A DNA stretch of 64,000 bases from Nymphaea colorata (lineage: Eukaryota > Streptophyta > Magnoliopsida > Nymphaeales > Nymphaeaceae): the NCBI RefSeq assembly GCF_008831285.2, contig NC_045138.2, positions 19,005,934-19,069,933 on the forward strand, written 5' to 3'. A model generated the notes under the pieces. It searched no databases and was not told the origin of the DNA. It worked only from the letters and a program-made list of their open reading frames with translations. The translations under genes and the position numbers were made by a program. Positions 47,919 through 62,660 of the stretch are shown here, in pieces (the stretch's first letter is position 1; every line of letters begins with the position of its first letter).

Positions 47919-50900
47919 TTAAAAACTCGGAGCAGAGTTTGCAACAACCTCCTGAGGCAGGTGGGCGCTCTGCGAATCTTGATTATTAGTCGCAACAAGT
48001 TGTTGCAAGGGCTTAAGGGCTGCTGTGAGCTGAGCAAATGATGGGCGCAGATTTTGATCGCTGCATTGAGAGTGAAAGTAATCAACAAACTGTAATAACA
48101 TCAATTTTTCTGCTTACCGTTCTAAGTAGCAGCTTATTAGCTTAGAGTTCACATTCAACCTTACGAACATTTTGAATCTGGTTTCACTCAAGCATATGAG
48201 AACTTAAACAATAGCAGAAAAGAGAAAAGAGAAAGCCATGGATAATGCAATCGTAAACAAAGTAGTCTACCAGAAAACATGGAAAAGAGAAATTTATGAT
48301 AGGAACTTTCTTCAATTAGCATAATGCACCGCATAATACTAATAGAAACTCTCTCCAATTTCCAGGTGAACGTCTAAAATTTGTATAGAAAATTTATATA
48401 TTCGAAGGATAACCAGATATTAAGAGGCTCGAGAGCATGAGTTTAATCAAGTCCTGAACCCATGAATTCATATTTGATCAATTCCGTTCCCGTATAAAAA
48501 TTTTCATCCCCAGTTCTCGCAAGATAATTATGAAACGCTTTTGTGAAGTCCATGGTGTATCGAATCTTAAAAATTCAAATGAAGACAGGATGCTTACGTT
48601 TGCCAGCATTCCCAGATTATCCTGGCGACTAAGGGATCAACTTCCTTGGGAATCTCAAGGCGACGATTCTGGAATCCAACAGCACCAACCACTTGCATTG
48701 GGTTCATACCCCTCCATGGCATTTTCAAAGTTGCAAGCTCCCACAGTATGACACCAAAGCTATAAACATCGCACCTGATCAAAATCCAGGAGTTAGTGAT
48801 CAGAAAAAGAACATTTTCTGCTCAATCCCAAGGCATCGAGACTATTAAAAAAAAAAGACAAAAGAAGAATAAATGTCTTTCACAATATGAACTTTCCACC
48901 ATATTCATTATCTAACATGCACCAGGTCCAACTGTGGTACCTTTGATCCTGCCTAACAGTTTTCCCAATTTACCAAAAAAAATTCCACGCAATAAACTGA
49001 GATTTTTATAAACTACGTAATAAATTATAAATAAAAGAAAGTCAAGTAAAACACCAAGATACATATATTTTGGGAAGGAAAACTAAACTTTAAACTCACT
49101 TTTCGTTGGATGGTTCATTGCGCAGAACTTCAGGTGCCATCCACTCTGGCTGAACATCACAACAAACATTATTTATATAAGATATTTTTCCCGGAATCAG
49201 TCGCATCCATGACTTTGACAGACAACAATTGTTGCTTTATGTGCTTTAGCTCTTACAGTTCCAGCAGTAGACTTGGAAGATAAAAATGTGTGATGCTTCA
49301 TGCGAGAAAGGCCAAAATCACACACCTGCAAAACAGTAAGCAGTGAACTTCCGATGTACGCTGTGCTAAAATAAGAAGGCAGTTGTTCCATGACCCAAGG
49401 CTTTGCATTTTGCAATGCAAATGCAAGCTTATGGCCAAAATTCTTGTATGGCATGGCATTATTCAACTATAGCAGGACCGGTGTATGGTAAATACAAGGA
49501 ATCAAATGGAAATGTCGTAAAAACAACGATGAACCAATAAGCTTCGGACAGGAACAAGCTACTCGCAGTACCTTAACATTCCAGTTTTTGTCAACAAGCA
49601 AATTTGGTGATTTGAGGTCACGGTGGACTATTGTCGGTACACTGCTATGCAAGCAATTCATTCCTTTCGCCTGTTCAACAGAAATTTGGTGTAGATAAGA
49701 ACTAAGAAATTGTAAACTGGGTCACATAAAGAGGAAGGTGAAAAAATTAAGAGGCCAATACCGACCACATCGAGAGCCATTCTTATTCTACGTTTCTCAT
49801 CTATCTGACAGTTAGGACGATGTAGAATCTTGTACAAGCTCCCTCTGTAGAAAAAAAAAAAGTACCATGCCAATACAACATAAGCAGAGTAAAAAAGAAA
49901 AAAGGGAGACCCACAATAATATGGGCTTTTGATAAATCTTGGAAAATCTTAGTATATAAATTTCAAAAATATTAGAAGATAGCAAAAACTAAGAAAACAA
50001 CATATCAAAAAGCACATAAATTAGTTTGAGAAGACCAAAATGTTCCCTTGTAATATTATTTCAGGATAATTTAGACGTAAAATTATGATACTATTCAAAT
50101 AACACCAGCATCTGCAACTATACCATGAGCCCTGGCATCAGATTTCCACAGGCACACACCTTCCTAGATTTGAAGGCAGCAGGGTTAAGTTATGCGAAAT
50201 CCTTTCAAGAACCATTCTCAGGAGTAACACTAATATCAAAGTCAATATGCTTAAAATTTTGAATCAATAAAATCAACCATGTCATCTCTCAATGGTTATC
50301 ATGTAATGGACAATCAACTACTCATAGTAATGATTAAAAAAAATGATAAAAGTTCTAATTGAGAATTGGGTTAAAAAAGAAAAAAGAAAATAATTGTCAC
50401 TTTCTGGCTTATATCATCTCTCAATTTCATATCAAGAGATATTACCAAGGACATGTCATTTATGAGGGGAAGTGAACGAATTTACCTAGGAAGGAACTCT
50501 GTGACAATGGAAAGGTGAGGAGGACGAGTGACTGCACCCATAAAAAGAACAACATTTGGATGCCGCAGCCGGCGCATGATTTTGACCTGAAAAAACGATT
50601 TCAGGCCTATTATGCCTTTTGCAAATGAGAAGCTTAAGCATTTTCTGTAAAATATAATCAGAACCGAGCAAACAGCCACACATACTAGGACTTACTTCAG
50701 TTTTGAATTCCTGCAATGCATCCCCAGAGAATTCCTGATCCAAGAATTTCTTTACTGCTACTTCCTAACATTTGAAGTCATCACCATAAGACACTTAAGA
50801 CATGGGTTGCTCATGAAAATGATACATGAAAAATGTACGTTTGAGGTGTACTAAAAAGCTTCATTTCCCAGTAAGAACACTAAAAACTAGAATAATGAAG

Positions 50901-53900
50901 GAAAAAGCCTGTACAAGAGAGTCAATAAAGAAAATGTACTTACTGTGCCATTCCAATCAGCATGATAAACTTCTCCATATGAACCTGCAAATAAAAATCA
51001 TGCATCATATATTTGAGCCTCTAAAATAAAAAGGACTGTAACCAAGAAGGTTAAAAGCCATGAAAAATTGGGCACAAATAACATTTTATCCTTCGATCAC
51101 ATGCACTTCAAATTGTTAATCATCCACGACGAGCACCATGCACATTGTACAACAATTGATCATACATAAATCCACTGGACAGATGAACGTAAACATAGCA
51201 CTAACTGAAAATCGACAAGCTTGTAAAGATAGCATGCTTGCTTCAGATAGGTGAACCTGATGATTACCAGAAGTAAACATATAACATATGCACATCCACC
51301 CAAGAATGATCTTCAACCTTACAAACAAAAGTTGACCTATGGTTGACTGAAAATTATATGCAGTGCATATCTGCTACCAAAGGAAACAGAAAAACGCCAA
51401 TATAAAGCAGCACAGCGTCAACTTAAGGTCTTAGACATGCATGGAACCAGGTTCAGACCATAGACCTTCAGTACTAACTCTTCAGTGTCAAGAGAAAAGA
51501 AAAACGGCAGTACCTAAGCCAATACGTTCACCAATAACCAGGTCTTCCCATCGAATTTCATATTCAGCTACATCATCCAACATCGGGTCTAGCTTACTCA
51601 AACTAGCATGGATTGTTAGTGCTGAAGACTCCTGGGAGCCGAAGGACCCATCGTTTGTCCACAGCCTTTGCTCATTCTCGGCTCTCATATTCTTAGGGTA
51701 AACATTTCTTCCTTGAACTTCAGCATTTTTTGGGGCCTCCCTGCCACAAATCAAATTTCCATGCTCTTTATCTTGCCCAGCTTTATTCTGAAAACTCTCA
51801 GTCAGAAAAGAAAGTTTCCCCACTCCTGCAGGAGAGTCCCAAGTGAATAACCTATCACATTAATGTATCCATGCAATTACTAAAGAGCCACTATCATATG
51901 GGAGAAACATGACAATATCAGGGAATGTACCTGTCACATCGTTTGCTTTATTTGACTTCACATTTGAAACACCAGAAATCTTGGAGACATGCACATTCTT
52001 AAACTCTGGCGTCATGTCCTCAATAGACGAATTGGACAAGCTCGATGAAGATGAATATGAACCTTTGACAGCCAAGTTTTTCAATGGGAAAAGACCTTCA
52101 ACAAATTCTTGCTGTTTTGTCCTTGGCACCTCATTAGTCCTGTGTTTCCATGCAGCTGGTCCCGGTGGTCTTCCAGGACCAGCAGCAATATTTTCTCTGC
52201 GCCTCTGGAAATCAATAACCTTGTCCTCATTAACTTTATTCTGTTTTCTGGGGCCAATAATATGAAAAGGATTTAGATCTGCAAAAAGCTGGTGCGAGTC
52301 TACAGGCTCTTGAGAATATGGTGTTCCATTTAGCTTCTCTTTTACTTCATCATGAAGAAGGGAGGCTCCCACATCCTCTGTTGTTGGCTTTGAAGACAAA
52401 GAAGCTGCAGCTGAAAATAATGAGATCTCATGCAGCTGATTTTTATTAAGCAAGATATCAGACATTTTGCCAGTACCTGCAGAGACAGTAGAGATAGCTC
52501 CACTGCTTGAAATGTAATTCGGAAATTTCAGAACCATTTTCTCAGAAGCATTATTCCAACCTGAAATACTGTTTTCTGTATTGCATTTTCCGCTGGCTGA
52601 GTTGTACTCACTGCCCGGTGAAACTACAGTTGACGTATCAAAACTGGGGATCTCAGTGGCCTTTGGAAGTGGAGAGTTGTGGAATTTATGTCCATTCATG
52701 TCTGAAGCAGGATCTTTTGTACTGAAAATATCAGCTGGAATGAGAGTTCCAGGGGCTCCCATGAGATCAACTAAAAACTCCCTGCAGCAAAAAGAAAAAT
52801 GCATTGAAAGAGAGAGAAGTGAGATGACTTTATGTAAACCTCTCTATATAGCATAGAAGAAAAATTCATCACCTTGATTTTCCTATATTAACTTGTTCTT
52901 GAGGTGACTTGTGTATCAGAAAAAAGACAGGGTATGGCATCCAGAAAGGACAAACCTCCTTCTCTACATTTAGCACTCCTACCCAACTTTATGCATTTTC
53001 TAAGTGCCAACTCTTATCCCAATCATTCAGCAGTTGTGCTACTCTTGGATGAGGTTGAATGCTAGTTCAGCATAAGTCAACCAAATCCAATATGGTGCAT
53101 CAGATCCAGAACAGGCCAGAATAGATACATCAATACATTCTGCATCTTAATGGAACTTTTTGATCCTAGTGATTCCTGGGAAGGTTTGTTCTGAAAGTCT
53201 TCCTAAAATTTTGTGTTTCTTAGGATGATACAGATAGTCAAAAAATTTAAAAACACAAAACATCTTACATAAATACATAAATAATGAACAAAATTCAAAA
53301 TAATATTAAAATTCAAAAAAAGATAAGAATATCCACTTAAGCATGAAAATGTTGAATCCGAGATGCAGCTAACAACAAATCTGAAACAAGAAATCACAAA
53401 ATGCTGAACAAGGAAGAAGACCTGTCATCTTCCGCTTTGATTATGTTAACTGCACCATCATCAACGCCAGTGTAGAGGCTTCCTTTAACCAACCGGCAAG
53501 GAAAACCAACAGAATCTGCTATGACCTGCACCAGCAACACAAAATATAGAAATATACATAATATTCAAGAAGTTATACAATTATTAAAATGTTGATGAAT
53601 CAGAGAGTACTTTCAACTCCAAAGATCTAGTCTAGTTTGAATAACAGAATCCAAGCACAAAATTTTGAATATCATTTCTAGTTCTATACAGAATTGAGTA
53701 AGAGTGGTCTGCTGACTCACTGATTTTAAACAAGTAACTTCAATATTAGGACCATGATAATTGATAAATGATAACTATTGTAAGTAAATTTCTAAACCGT
53801 AGGTAAGTCAAGGTGTATAACTGTATAAATATTAACAGAGCTTTCACCACATTGCTTACACATTATTCTAGTTTAACGTCTGAAAGTCATTTTTTTCTGT

Positions 53901-56900
53901 CCATTTGTTTGAAATATTGGTTTATCACCATTTACCATCACATCACCTTGGTTGTGCCTATAATTTTTTTGGTGCATTTACCAGATTTCACCATGATGAA
54001 TGAATTTCTCATACCTTCTTTAACTGACATTTAGCACCTTGTTCAAACAACTATTAATTCTTATGTTTCAGTTATGCAGTACGAGGAAATTCTATTACTT
54101 TTCTTCAGGCATCAACTTGACCAGTCATAGTTTGTGAGCCCTTGTACCTGACATCCTCCAAGGTGCATGCACAGAGTTTTTCAGTAGAACAGCAGTGCAA
54201 CAGCAGAGGTAATTGATCACTAACGCGATCAAATAATTTATTAAAGGACTGCATTGTGGTAATAGCTCTATAGACACGATAATAGGAGTGAAATGGCAGC
54301 TCAAAATTGGCTGCACCTACACTCCCGAGTAGATATCTCTTCTTCGCTATCAATTTGATTTTGGTGCCCAATTTACAAGATCCTTTGTTTCATTCAATTT
54401 TGATGCCCTTTACTAAGCATAAGATAACTGAGAAAAATGACTACTGATAGAGTCAATAGACAACCAAACTGCATCAATGAAACCTCACCTTGAATAGTAG
54501 AGATCTATGTCGAGATAGGCCAACTTTCAAGCATCCAAGAGGCAAGAAGCTTGTCTGCAGAGAAGACCGAAGTTTACTACTATTCTCAATCCATCTGGCT
54601 ACCGTATCATTTGCATCTTTAACTGGACCACCCATATGTTCAACAATAAGGTCAGCAATTCGTTGCACCAACCTGCTGCTTACAGATCCACCTTCAGCAG
54701 CTCGACAATCCATAGCAATACAACGTGAAATTTGTTCCAGCTCCTCTAGTGCTGGATCAATGGCTCGATTAACTATGACAATTTCAGACCCTGCATCAAC
54801 CACAGTGGCTTGTAGGTCAATAAGTGAAGGCATTTTCCCTTGACCTGCAGGTTCTGCTGAGGTACTGAGTATGTCATAGAATCCATCCAATACTTTCTCC
54901 TCATAGTCAAGCAACCCATATTCCTGTTAACCACAGTGTAGAGAATAAAAGTCACATCCAAAAAAATATAAAGAATATCAAAAAAGCCTGGGTATCTTTA
55001 AGGACAAATGGGTCCAGCAACTAATTTTTATCAGATAGGACATGAAAACTACAGCAATAGCTATGCAGCACATATAGCAAAATATCATCATTTTATCCTT
55101 TTATGTCTACAGTAGCATCAAGTAAGAGGCAAATAAAATGGTAAGGATGGGGATGATTATCACACTAAATAAAACACAATTTACTCAATTTAGCATGGCC
55201 ATATGTTCAATGTGCTATAGTTGGATTGTTAACAAAGAGAAATACATTTTACCAGATTCAGGACAATATTATTCAAATGGAAGGTGATAAGAGAGTCATG
55301 AGCAAGACAAAAACAACTAAAGTAGTTCTTTATATTTCAAGATTTGGAATACTATAAATTAAATATTGTCAAAAGCTAAAACAGTGTAATATCTAAAGTC
55401 TCACTTTTGGATAAACATATGAAATCTTTAGCTTGAGACAGCCATCAAGTGAAGTTTCAGGTCCGGGACTTATCATGGAAACTAAACATAAGGCTGACTT
55501 GTTTAGCATAAAAGTCTTGTACACTTTTTTCCTTTTAGTGGGAAAGAAAAGAGAACAATCTTTCCATACAATAGACCATGCAAATGCCTTAAAAATGATT
55601 AACTTGAACAATTTACCATGCATATGTGTAGCACTACTCCATAGGAAACTTTGCAGTAAGCACACAAGAAAATAAAGAACCCAATGACGGATATGGAAAT
55701 TGGAAGTCTTACTAATTAGGTCAAATTTATAGTGGTATTGGAGATACACCTTGCTTTGCATGAGCTTCTTAATGAAACTTCGTTTCAAAACAGGCTAATC
55801 CTTGCGTGGTGAACATTTGTTGATATGACCTAATCTATCAGATGTGTTCACCCCTTTTGCATAATGGAATACAAAGAAAATAGGGAGAAGTAAGAAACTG
55901 CCATTTGCCTGATAACTTTCATCTTTTGTGCACAAGGAATAGACGATGAGATCAGAAGTTTTATTAAATAATAAGATCTATGTGACAAATATACTACATG
56001 GAGAGATTATTATCTTGCTTTCTTTCTACAATCAGAAATCTTGACTTCTGAAATTCAAGCAAATGCCACCGCAATTCCCACCAAACCAAACTGCAACTTT
56101 TCATAGTACATCATGTGAGGCATAGATGTCATGTTGTCTTCCTGCAGAAGTGATGAGGATGTAACCTGCCATATGTTCCAATGCATGTAGGATGATAAGA
56201 CAAATTGAAACACATAAATAGGATTATTATCGCCCTTTCCATTCAGACCGTGAGAATACTTCTGCCATATAGGTTGAGTTCATTTCGCATGCACCTCTGT
56301 CTCATGAAATGCCGTAAAAAACTATAAATCTGAATTGCTCTATCTCCTTCCTATTCTTCTTGACTCTCCATTTTATCATTCACCATTCTCTTCTTTTCCC
56401 TTTCTTGCATGGACTGAAAACAGGCGATCTATACATCACAATCCATTTTATCAGAACTACGCACATGCCACAATTTTATTGTCATTCCTCTCCTGAGGCC
56501 AAGCAAATGATACGCCCGTGCCCACGTTACATCTCATGCTACATTTTTGCTTCCATTCGTCTCCTAAAATCATGCAAACGATTCTTCAGCATTACGAAGT
56601 TTCTGCTTCTACAATGAACTTTCACTATCACGCATCCATACAAGGAACCATCCGTGCGTCGCCCCCAAACTGGCCAACAACCGCTGACCCATAATTGTGC
56701 GATCAATGCAACCAAAAAAGGTGAATTTTAAAAATCATAAATACCAATAAATGCTGTAGCTGAGAAACTCCTACCCCAACTCCCCAAAACCGGAAAATCC
56801 GCGTAATTCTTACACAAGTCAACGAAAAAGAAAAATACCAAAATTTGCCGAAGTACATTAAAGCCAATCAGCACAAACCACAAAAGGGATTAAGAATTCT

Positions 56901-57455
56901 TCTCCAAGTATAGATGAAAATCTCAGGCAAAGTGCGCACAAAAGAAACATAAAAACCCTAGAATATCCATACCCAGTACCGCCTGGACTGAGCTCCCGCG
57001 GCATCCCCAACACGAACGGACAACGCAGGTGCATGGCCGAGGCTCATGAGAGTGGCCGCATGGATCTGCTCCTTATCTGGGTCGTCCCTGAGGTCGCTGT
57101 TCGACGCGGAGATCGCCAGGGCCAGCTGATACTGGAATTCCTCCTCCGACGTGTAGAAGTCCGTCATCCCTGTCTCCGCCACCGACGGGGCAGTGACGGT
57201 GTTTTGTTCATCACCTGCACTGGCGGCCGTAAGCGAAGCGAAGCCGCCACCGCCAGCGGGAGAGGGAGCGGAGGACGACGAAGACGAAGGAGAGGGGGTC
57301 ACTGCAATCGCGCCGGAGGTCCAGCAGGGGGATGCTCGATGATCCGATCCGCACGATTGGGCGGGAGTGGCCGCGCCGCCGGCGTCGTTCGATCGGGGCG
57401 GCTCATGGCTGCCGCCAATGTGCAGCTTCCGGAAAATGTGCTTCATCTTCGGCAT
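47919..57455 (-). CDS. EDR1-type Raf-like MAP kinase kinase kinase (1003 aa)
   Basis: Fourteen coding exons on the minus strand: 57455-56973, 54923-54489, 53525-53422, 52781-51931, 51825-51514, 50984-50944, 50764-50696, 50586-50486, 49844-49766, 49670-49572, 49325-49257, 49149-49100, 48774-48598, 48060-47919. All junctions are GT...AG and the phases close to 3012 nt. The N-terminus [15 protein letters not shown] and the EDR1 domain (about 98-345, with [15 protein letters not shown] and [14 protein letters not shown]) are diagnostic. A Ser-rich, probably disordered linker follows. The kinase domain (about 722-985) has the Gly loop GLGSYGEV, VAVKK (Lys747), HRDLKSPN (catalytic Asp843), DFG (861-863) and STAGTPEWMAPE (877-888). 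All key residues are present, so it should be active. Relatives (EDR1, SIS8, CTR1) act in defence, senescence, sugar and ethylene signalling. The subclade was not resolved. Confidence 0.95.
54924..56972 (-). other. First intron of the kinase gene (2049 bp)
   Basis: The donor TACTGG/GTATGG (56972) and acceptor TTAACAG/GAATAT (54924) keep the reading frame [13 protein letters not shown], which matches the family. No separate gene or RNA is seen inside. Open frames within it, such as 55393-55788, are chance. Confidence 0.85.
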
Positions 57456-60400
57456 CGCGAGAGGAAGGCGGAGGAACCGCTGCCCCCGATATGTAGCCCG
57501 AATCTCCCTGGTAAAAACGACCTCGTCGTTGGTCCTAATTCACAGAGATGCCCTTCCAGTGTTGGGAGTACGTTGGCCTCGTCACCGATGGAATATTCGT
57601 GGGCTTAATGACGAAAACGTCCTTCACTAAGTGAAGTGACTCTGTGCCAATGAGCTTCGAGTTATCGTGTTCACTTTAGAAAAAAAAGTGTAGGGTTTTA
57701 ACTCAACTTAATGCAAAACCCTAAAATTTTCAACAAATATGCAATACAAAGAAAAAAAAACTTACTAATTTATTGTAGTTCTATTATAGCAAACACACCG
57801 GTGACCTGATTTTTTTTAAAGAAATTTTGTGTTAAAATTATAAGATTATTTATAGATCCTTGCAAATTAGCAAATTTACGGTTGGTGCCAAATTCGGCTT
57901 TTTGTGCATTTTAAGATATTAGATGTTAGATGTTTAAATGTTTGTTGTAATGTTGATTTGAAGCTTTCTTGATTGCATCATAATGCTAAGTGGAGAATAT
58001 GCATTAATTAACCACAAGTTTGTGCTTAAAAGTTCATTTATCACTTCTAAGCCATAACAAAATAGAACTTCTTATAGTCATTCACTTTGCATGCATGATC
58101 CTATCGATGACATGTTGCCGTTCTTTTCGATGAGCGGGAGGATATTCTCACTGCTTGAGTGAAGACCGAAGCCTCTGCCTTTGGCCCTTTCCCATCATCC
58201 CTTCAAGTTCAGAGCTGTAGTGCTTCAGGGTACCATCCCACTATACTTTAACTTGCATATCAATATCAATGGCAAATCCATAATGCATAAAAATTAAGCA
58301 AAAAAATAACGGTTTGAATCCAGATTGTATTCAATTGTACCAGATTCTACTAACCAGATCCAAATCCAACATTTACTTATATGGGTCGGATCTTTATCAC
58401 ATTTAAATAGAATACCCATACTGGACTTCGGATGCAACTAAAAACTGCAAAACGGACGTCAACCTACGGTGGACTAAATGGTAAGAGTACCCACGCCAGT
58501 GGCACCCGATGGCAGTTTGAAATTCTTGAGAGGTACGAGGGTATTTTAAGGCGTGGGACGCAGCGCAGCCTCTGGGAGGCGGATCGTTTTGAAATTGGTC
58601 AGAGGGAACTCGCAAGACGGAGCAGGAGTAGGTCTGGGCCCCACTTTGTATGTCCGAACAATGTCGACCGTCGATTGGTGCCACGTTTTCGTTTTGGACG
58701 CTCAAGATCGGGCGTCCTGGACATACATGTTTCGCCTTTTATCCGCACAGAACCCCGACTTCTGTGTTAAGCAACTGTGAATTTATTTAAAATTGGCCCA
58801 ACTAATGAAGAAAATGACAGGAGACGTCCTTCCCGCGGTTGAAATCGCGAAATAATGGAAAAATTAACGCGAGCGTGGGGTGATACGAGTTGTATGTATT
58901 TTAATTATCTATTTTAAAAGTTACTTTAAAATACTTTTGGTTATTTTAAATTTTAAAATGGAACATAAAGCAATAAAAACGGATGTATAACAATGTAAGG
59001 GTGGTTGATTTACGAATTTCCTCTATTTCTCGGGGTTTTCTTTGGTGGAAATCTCCTCCATTTCTTAGTAACGAATTTAACTGCCTACTTTTTATGTCTT
59101 ATGTTTAAAGGCAAAGTTTAACTTTAAAAAAGATTATGTAGTTGACCACCTTTAAATTTGACGAAGCAACATAAATACGCTTTCATTGTGCATATTCCTA
59201 AGAAAAAAGAGTTTGAGGAATTAGTTTTCAAAAGTAATTACCTTTTTAATCAGTAATTATCGCACTTGGGTTTTACCTTACTAGTTACATTATTTCCCTA
59301 AGTGCAAAGATGACCACATAAAAAAAAGTGTTTTCTTAATAAAACAGTCATTAAAAAACCCAACAAAAATATACGTAAAAAAATATTCGCCGAAATCCGA
59401 CAATAAACTAAATCTCCTTTGCTTTGCAGGACAAATAACTTTAACCGAGTACTTAAAAACCTGAGGTTTATAGCATATTGCAAAATAAAAGAAAAAATAA
59501 AAAAATAATAATTAATCAATTATAGCCTTTTAAAACATCATAATGTTTTCAAAAATAATAACAAAACAATGATGTCACATGCTTTGAAGAACTTGAGATC
59601 ATATCAATATAGTTAGTAACTTGAACAATAAGTTGGGTCTTTTCATGTAATCTCATCATCAATACACCAACAAGTTTTGAAGAAAGGCTTCTAAAAGTGA
59701 AATAGTGGCAAACTTGTTATAGTGTTTCGTGAATCTGCTCCAATTGATAGCGTAGACACACGAAATAGTTTGTTACTATTTTGATTGCAAAGAATCCCCC
59801 AAAATTAATTCCTTTGTTGTTCAAATATAGGTACGTAGAAGGAAAATATATCTACTTAAATAACGGATCATAAGGGGAAATTTAAGACTTAGTCCACAGG
59901 AATGTTAGATTGAGCAGATCCAGATGGCACATCAGACCAAAGTTTTGAAAAAAAAAATTGAATATAAAAAAATTAACATCAAACTAAGAACTCATATTGG
60001 ATTCAGATTTAGAAAATAACATCTATGTCCAATACCTATTCATTTTAAAACTCGGTCCTTAACAAATCATAATGCAGCTCGAATTCTGCTGTCTATTTAA
60101 AAATTGGATCCAAATCATATTCAGGTTGTGATTTTGAAAATCGGATAAGATTATGGTATGTTTTTTTTTTTTTTCTGTTTGTGTTTGAATCCGAATTCGA
60201 ATTCGAATATGTGAAGATCCGATAACTCTACGGCCGGCTGTAAACATTGATTGCACGTCTCCTGTTCAATAGGGGAGTACACCTAGCTTCCAACTTATTT
60301 CCAAGAAAAAAGGATTCTTCTTGTCGGAGCCAAGGTGGGGTCCACATAGGCCTTGGCCCCACCTAAAAAAATATTTTTTTTAAAAATTCACTTGTTTTAT

Positions 60401-62389
60401 ATAAAAATTTTAAAAAATGATATTTCGGCCTATTGAAAATTTAAAAACTTTAATTCGACCTACCTCATGAAAAATTTCTACCTTCTCCCCTGTTTGCAAG
60501 AGCATAGTTCTTGCAAAAAACACAATACCAAAAAATACCAAGCCATCTGAAATTGAAATTCACATAAGGACCAATCCAAACAAGAGTGGGTTTGGATATG
60601 GTGGAAACGGGTCGAATCCTTGATGGATTCCGGCATGTTTCGGACCACATTCGGGTTCTGTGAATCAAAGTTCATTCTGTTATTCTTTAGAACCTCAATC
60701 AAGTGCGTTCTGATGGTACCTGTTTGTCTAGGAAACATATATTTATTATTCACATATGTATGATAAAATAATAATAGCGTTACTTGTTATGTTTATTTGT
60801 TATGCATTATTCAACCTTTTCTTTCCATATAATGGTGATTTTCCTCCTTCGGGGATTTCTCAGTTCGAGGGACAGTTGATAGGTGCTGTTTTGTGAATTT
60901 GCCTAATGACAAATTCATACACCAACTATATTGTAGAGTTCCATAAATTTGTCTCAATCTTTGAGTTGATTTATAAAACATTTGATTTATAAAACAACAA
61001 CACACTATTGCTATTACTAAACGCCCCCTCTTTGTAGGAACAGACATTTATGAACAAGGAAAGATTTAGTGGATTGAGTCCTTACACAAACAAAACCTAC
61101 AATGGGAATGTTACAAACATGCATGTTTGCTGATGTTTAGTATAAATTAATTATGTTGCAATTATTGCTAAATGCTAATAATGTGAAAGTATCATGAATT
61201 ATCCCATAGTCATAAATTAACAAAAAAGGAGTTCAAAAAACTGTCCAGTTTTATCGGATGTTTTCAAGGAGACAGTGTGCCAGATGGCTAAAACTTAAAA
61301 ATTCATTACTAAAGAAACTATGAATAGTCACTAAAGCCACTACAATATTAATTTAATGACTGTACTTTAGTAACATATTTTTTATTTACACTTGTCAAGT
61401 TGATGGATAAAATGCCGTTTAGAAAATCCAAAAAATCGGGTACTAAAAGTCCTTGGCACCAGCTGCCATCTTTGTGCTTTTATAATATTTCAGATTAGCT
61501 GGGACAAGAAAATATCATGTTTTATTTGAGAATAGACATGCCAACAAGATTTTCATCAACTAGTAGGTGATTCATGGACTTAAGATCCACAAATTGAAGC
61601 AAATAAAATCGTTCAATATTAACTAGTGGACAACTGCCTAAACGAGGCCAATCTATAAAGAAGCACACCACACGTTCAAGGATTCAATGTCCACAATAAA
61701 AAATCGAGGATAAAAAAGTCTTGAGATCTGAAATCCCACGAACAGGATCTAAGAACCACAGTTCTTAGACCTAAACGTACTTTGTTTTGCCTTGTCGATA
61801 CTTGTCCATTTGGTTGCATATGAAGCCGAGATTTTCAAACTTGTTTTCATCGTCCAATTCTTCTATATGTCAGATAGAGACCATAATTTCAGGTGTTCTT
61901 TTGGTTAATCGAGGTTCTAAATTTTTTTTTTGTTTAGATCTTATTTATTAATGTTGATATTAACATATTCTGTATTTCTTCCAAGCCGTTCTTAAAATAT
62001 TTAAATAAGGTTATAAGGAAATTTTTAATATCTCAAATGAACTTTATTATATAGCAAAATAGGAGGCCTTTGTTTGTGGATTATTGCGAAAAGGTCAAAT
62101 CTTAAATCAAAATTTCCTAAGAACTGCCTTAAATTGTTATTAATTGGACATCTTTTATGGTGGACAAACAGATCGGATATTGGATCAGCAAACACATTCA
62201 GAACCGGATCGTATTCGAACACAATTAGTGTGCGTGTGGGATCCGGGCACCACCAGGCTTGCAGCATCCTTTTGGATCTAGACGATTCTCATGCATGGCT
62301 TTAAAAATTAAGAGTTTATTAACTTTAACAAACTAAGCTGTTCTCTTGTTCATCATTCAAATAGTTTTTGTTTATATATATATATAAGG

Positions 62390-62660
62390 TCAGGGACAAA
62401 AATCAGACCCTTTAAATATGACATTTAAATTGTTTTTTTTTTTAAATCTAAACTTACTAATATGATCTTAAAGATAAGTTGATGTAAATATATACTAAGT
62501 TGATCATTTTTTGGGTTTTAACAATGTTTTTATAATAAGCAAAAAATGAATGGCTCTCATAACAGCAACATTTTGGTAACAGAAAAATCAACAGTTTTCA
62601 TAAAAACAACTTGATTCAAAACATGTTTTATACCAAAATAGTTTTTATAAATATATTATG
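62390..62660 (+). repeat. Dispersed AT-rich repeat, copy 3
   Basis: It is collinear with 5515-5870 and 41275-41520: CAGACCCTTT, AATATGATCTTAAAGATAAG, TACTAAGTTGATCA, TTTTTATAATAAG, TTTTCATAAAAACAACTTGA and CAAAATAGTTTTTATAAAT. Like copy 1, it sits between short TA tracts (62375-62385 and 62671-62682). Confidence 0.7.

Noticed and set aside
51909..52265. 118-codon plus-strand ORF
   Set aside because: It is antisense to the linker exon of the kinase gene (51931-52781).
57033..57608. 191-codon plus-strand ORF, the second longest single open frame in the window
   Set aside because: It is antisense to exon 1 of the EDR1-type kinase, which is strongly supported by its family motifs and exon phasing. 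GC-rich codons leave the opposite strand open by chance.
58432..58770. Overlapping Arg-rich open frames in a GC-rich block
   Set aside because: Two overlapping plus frames and a minus frame are all open, the pattern of GC-rich non-coding DNA. No family match.
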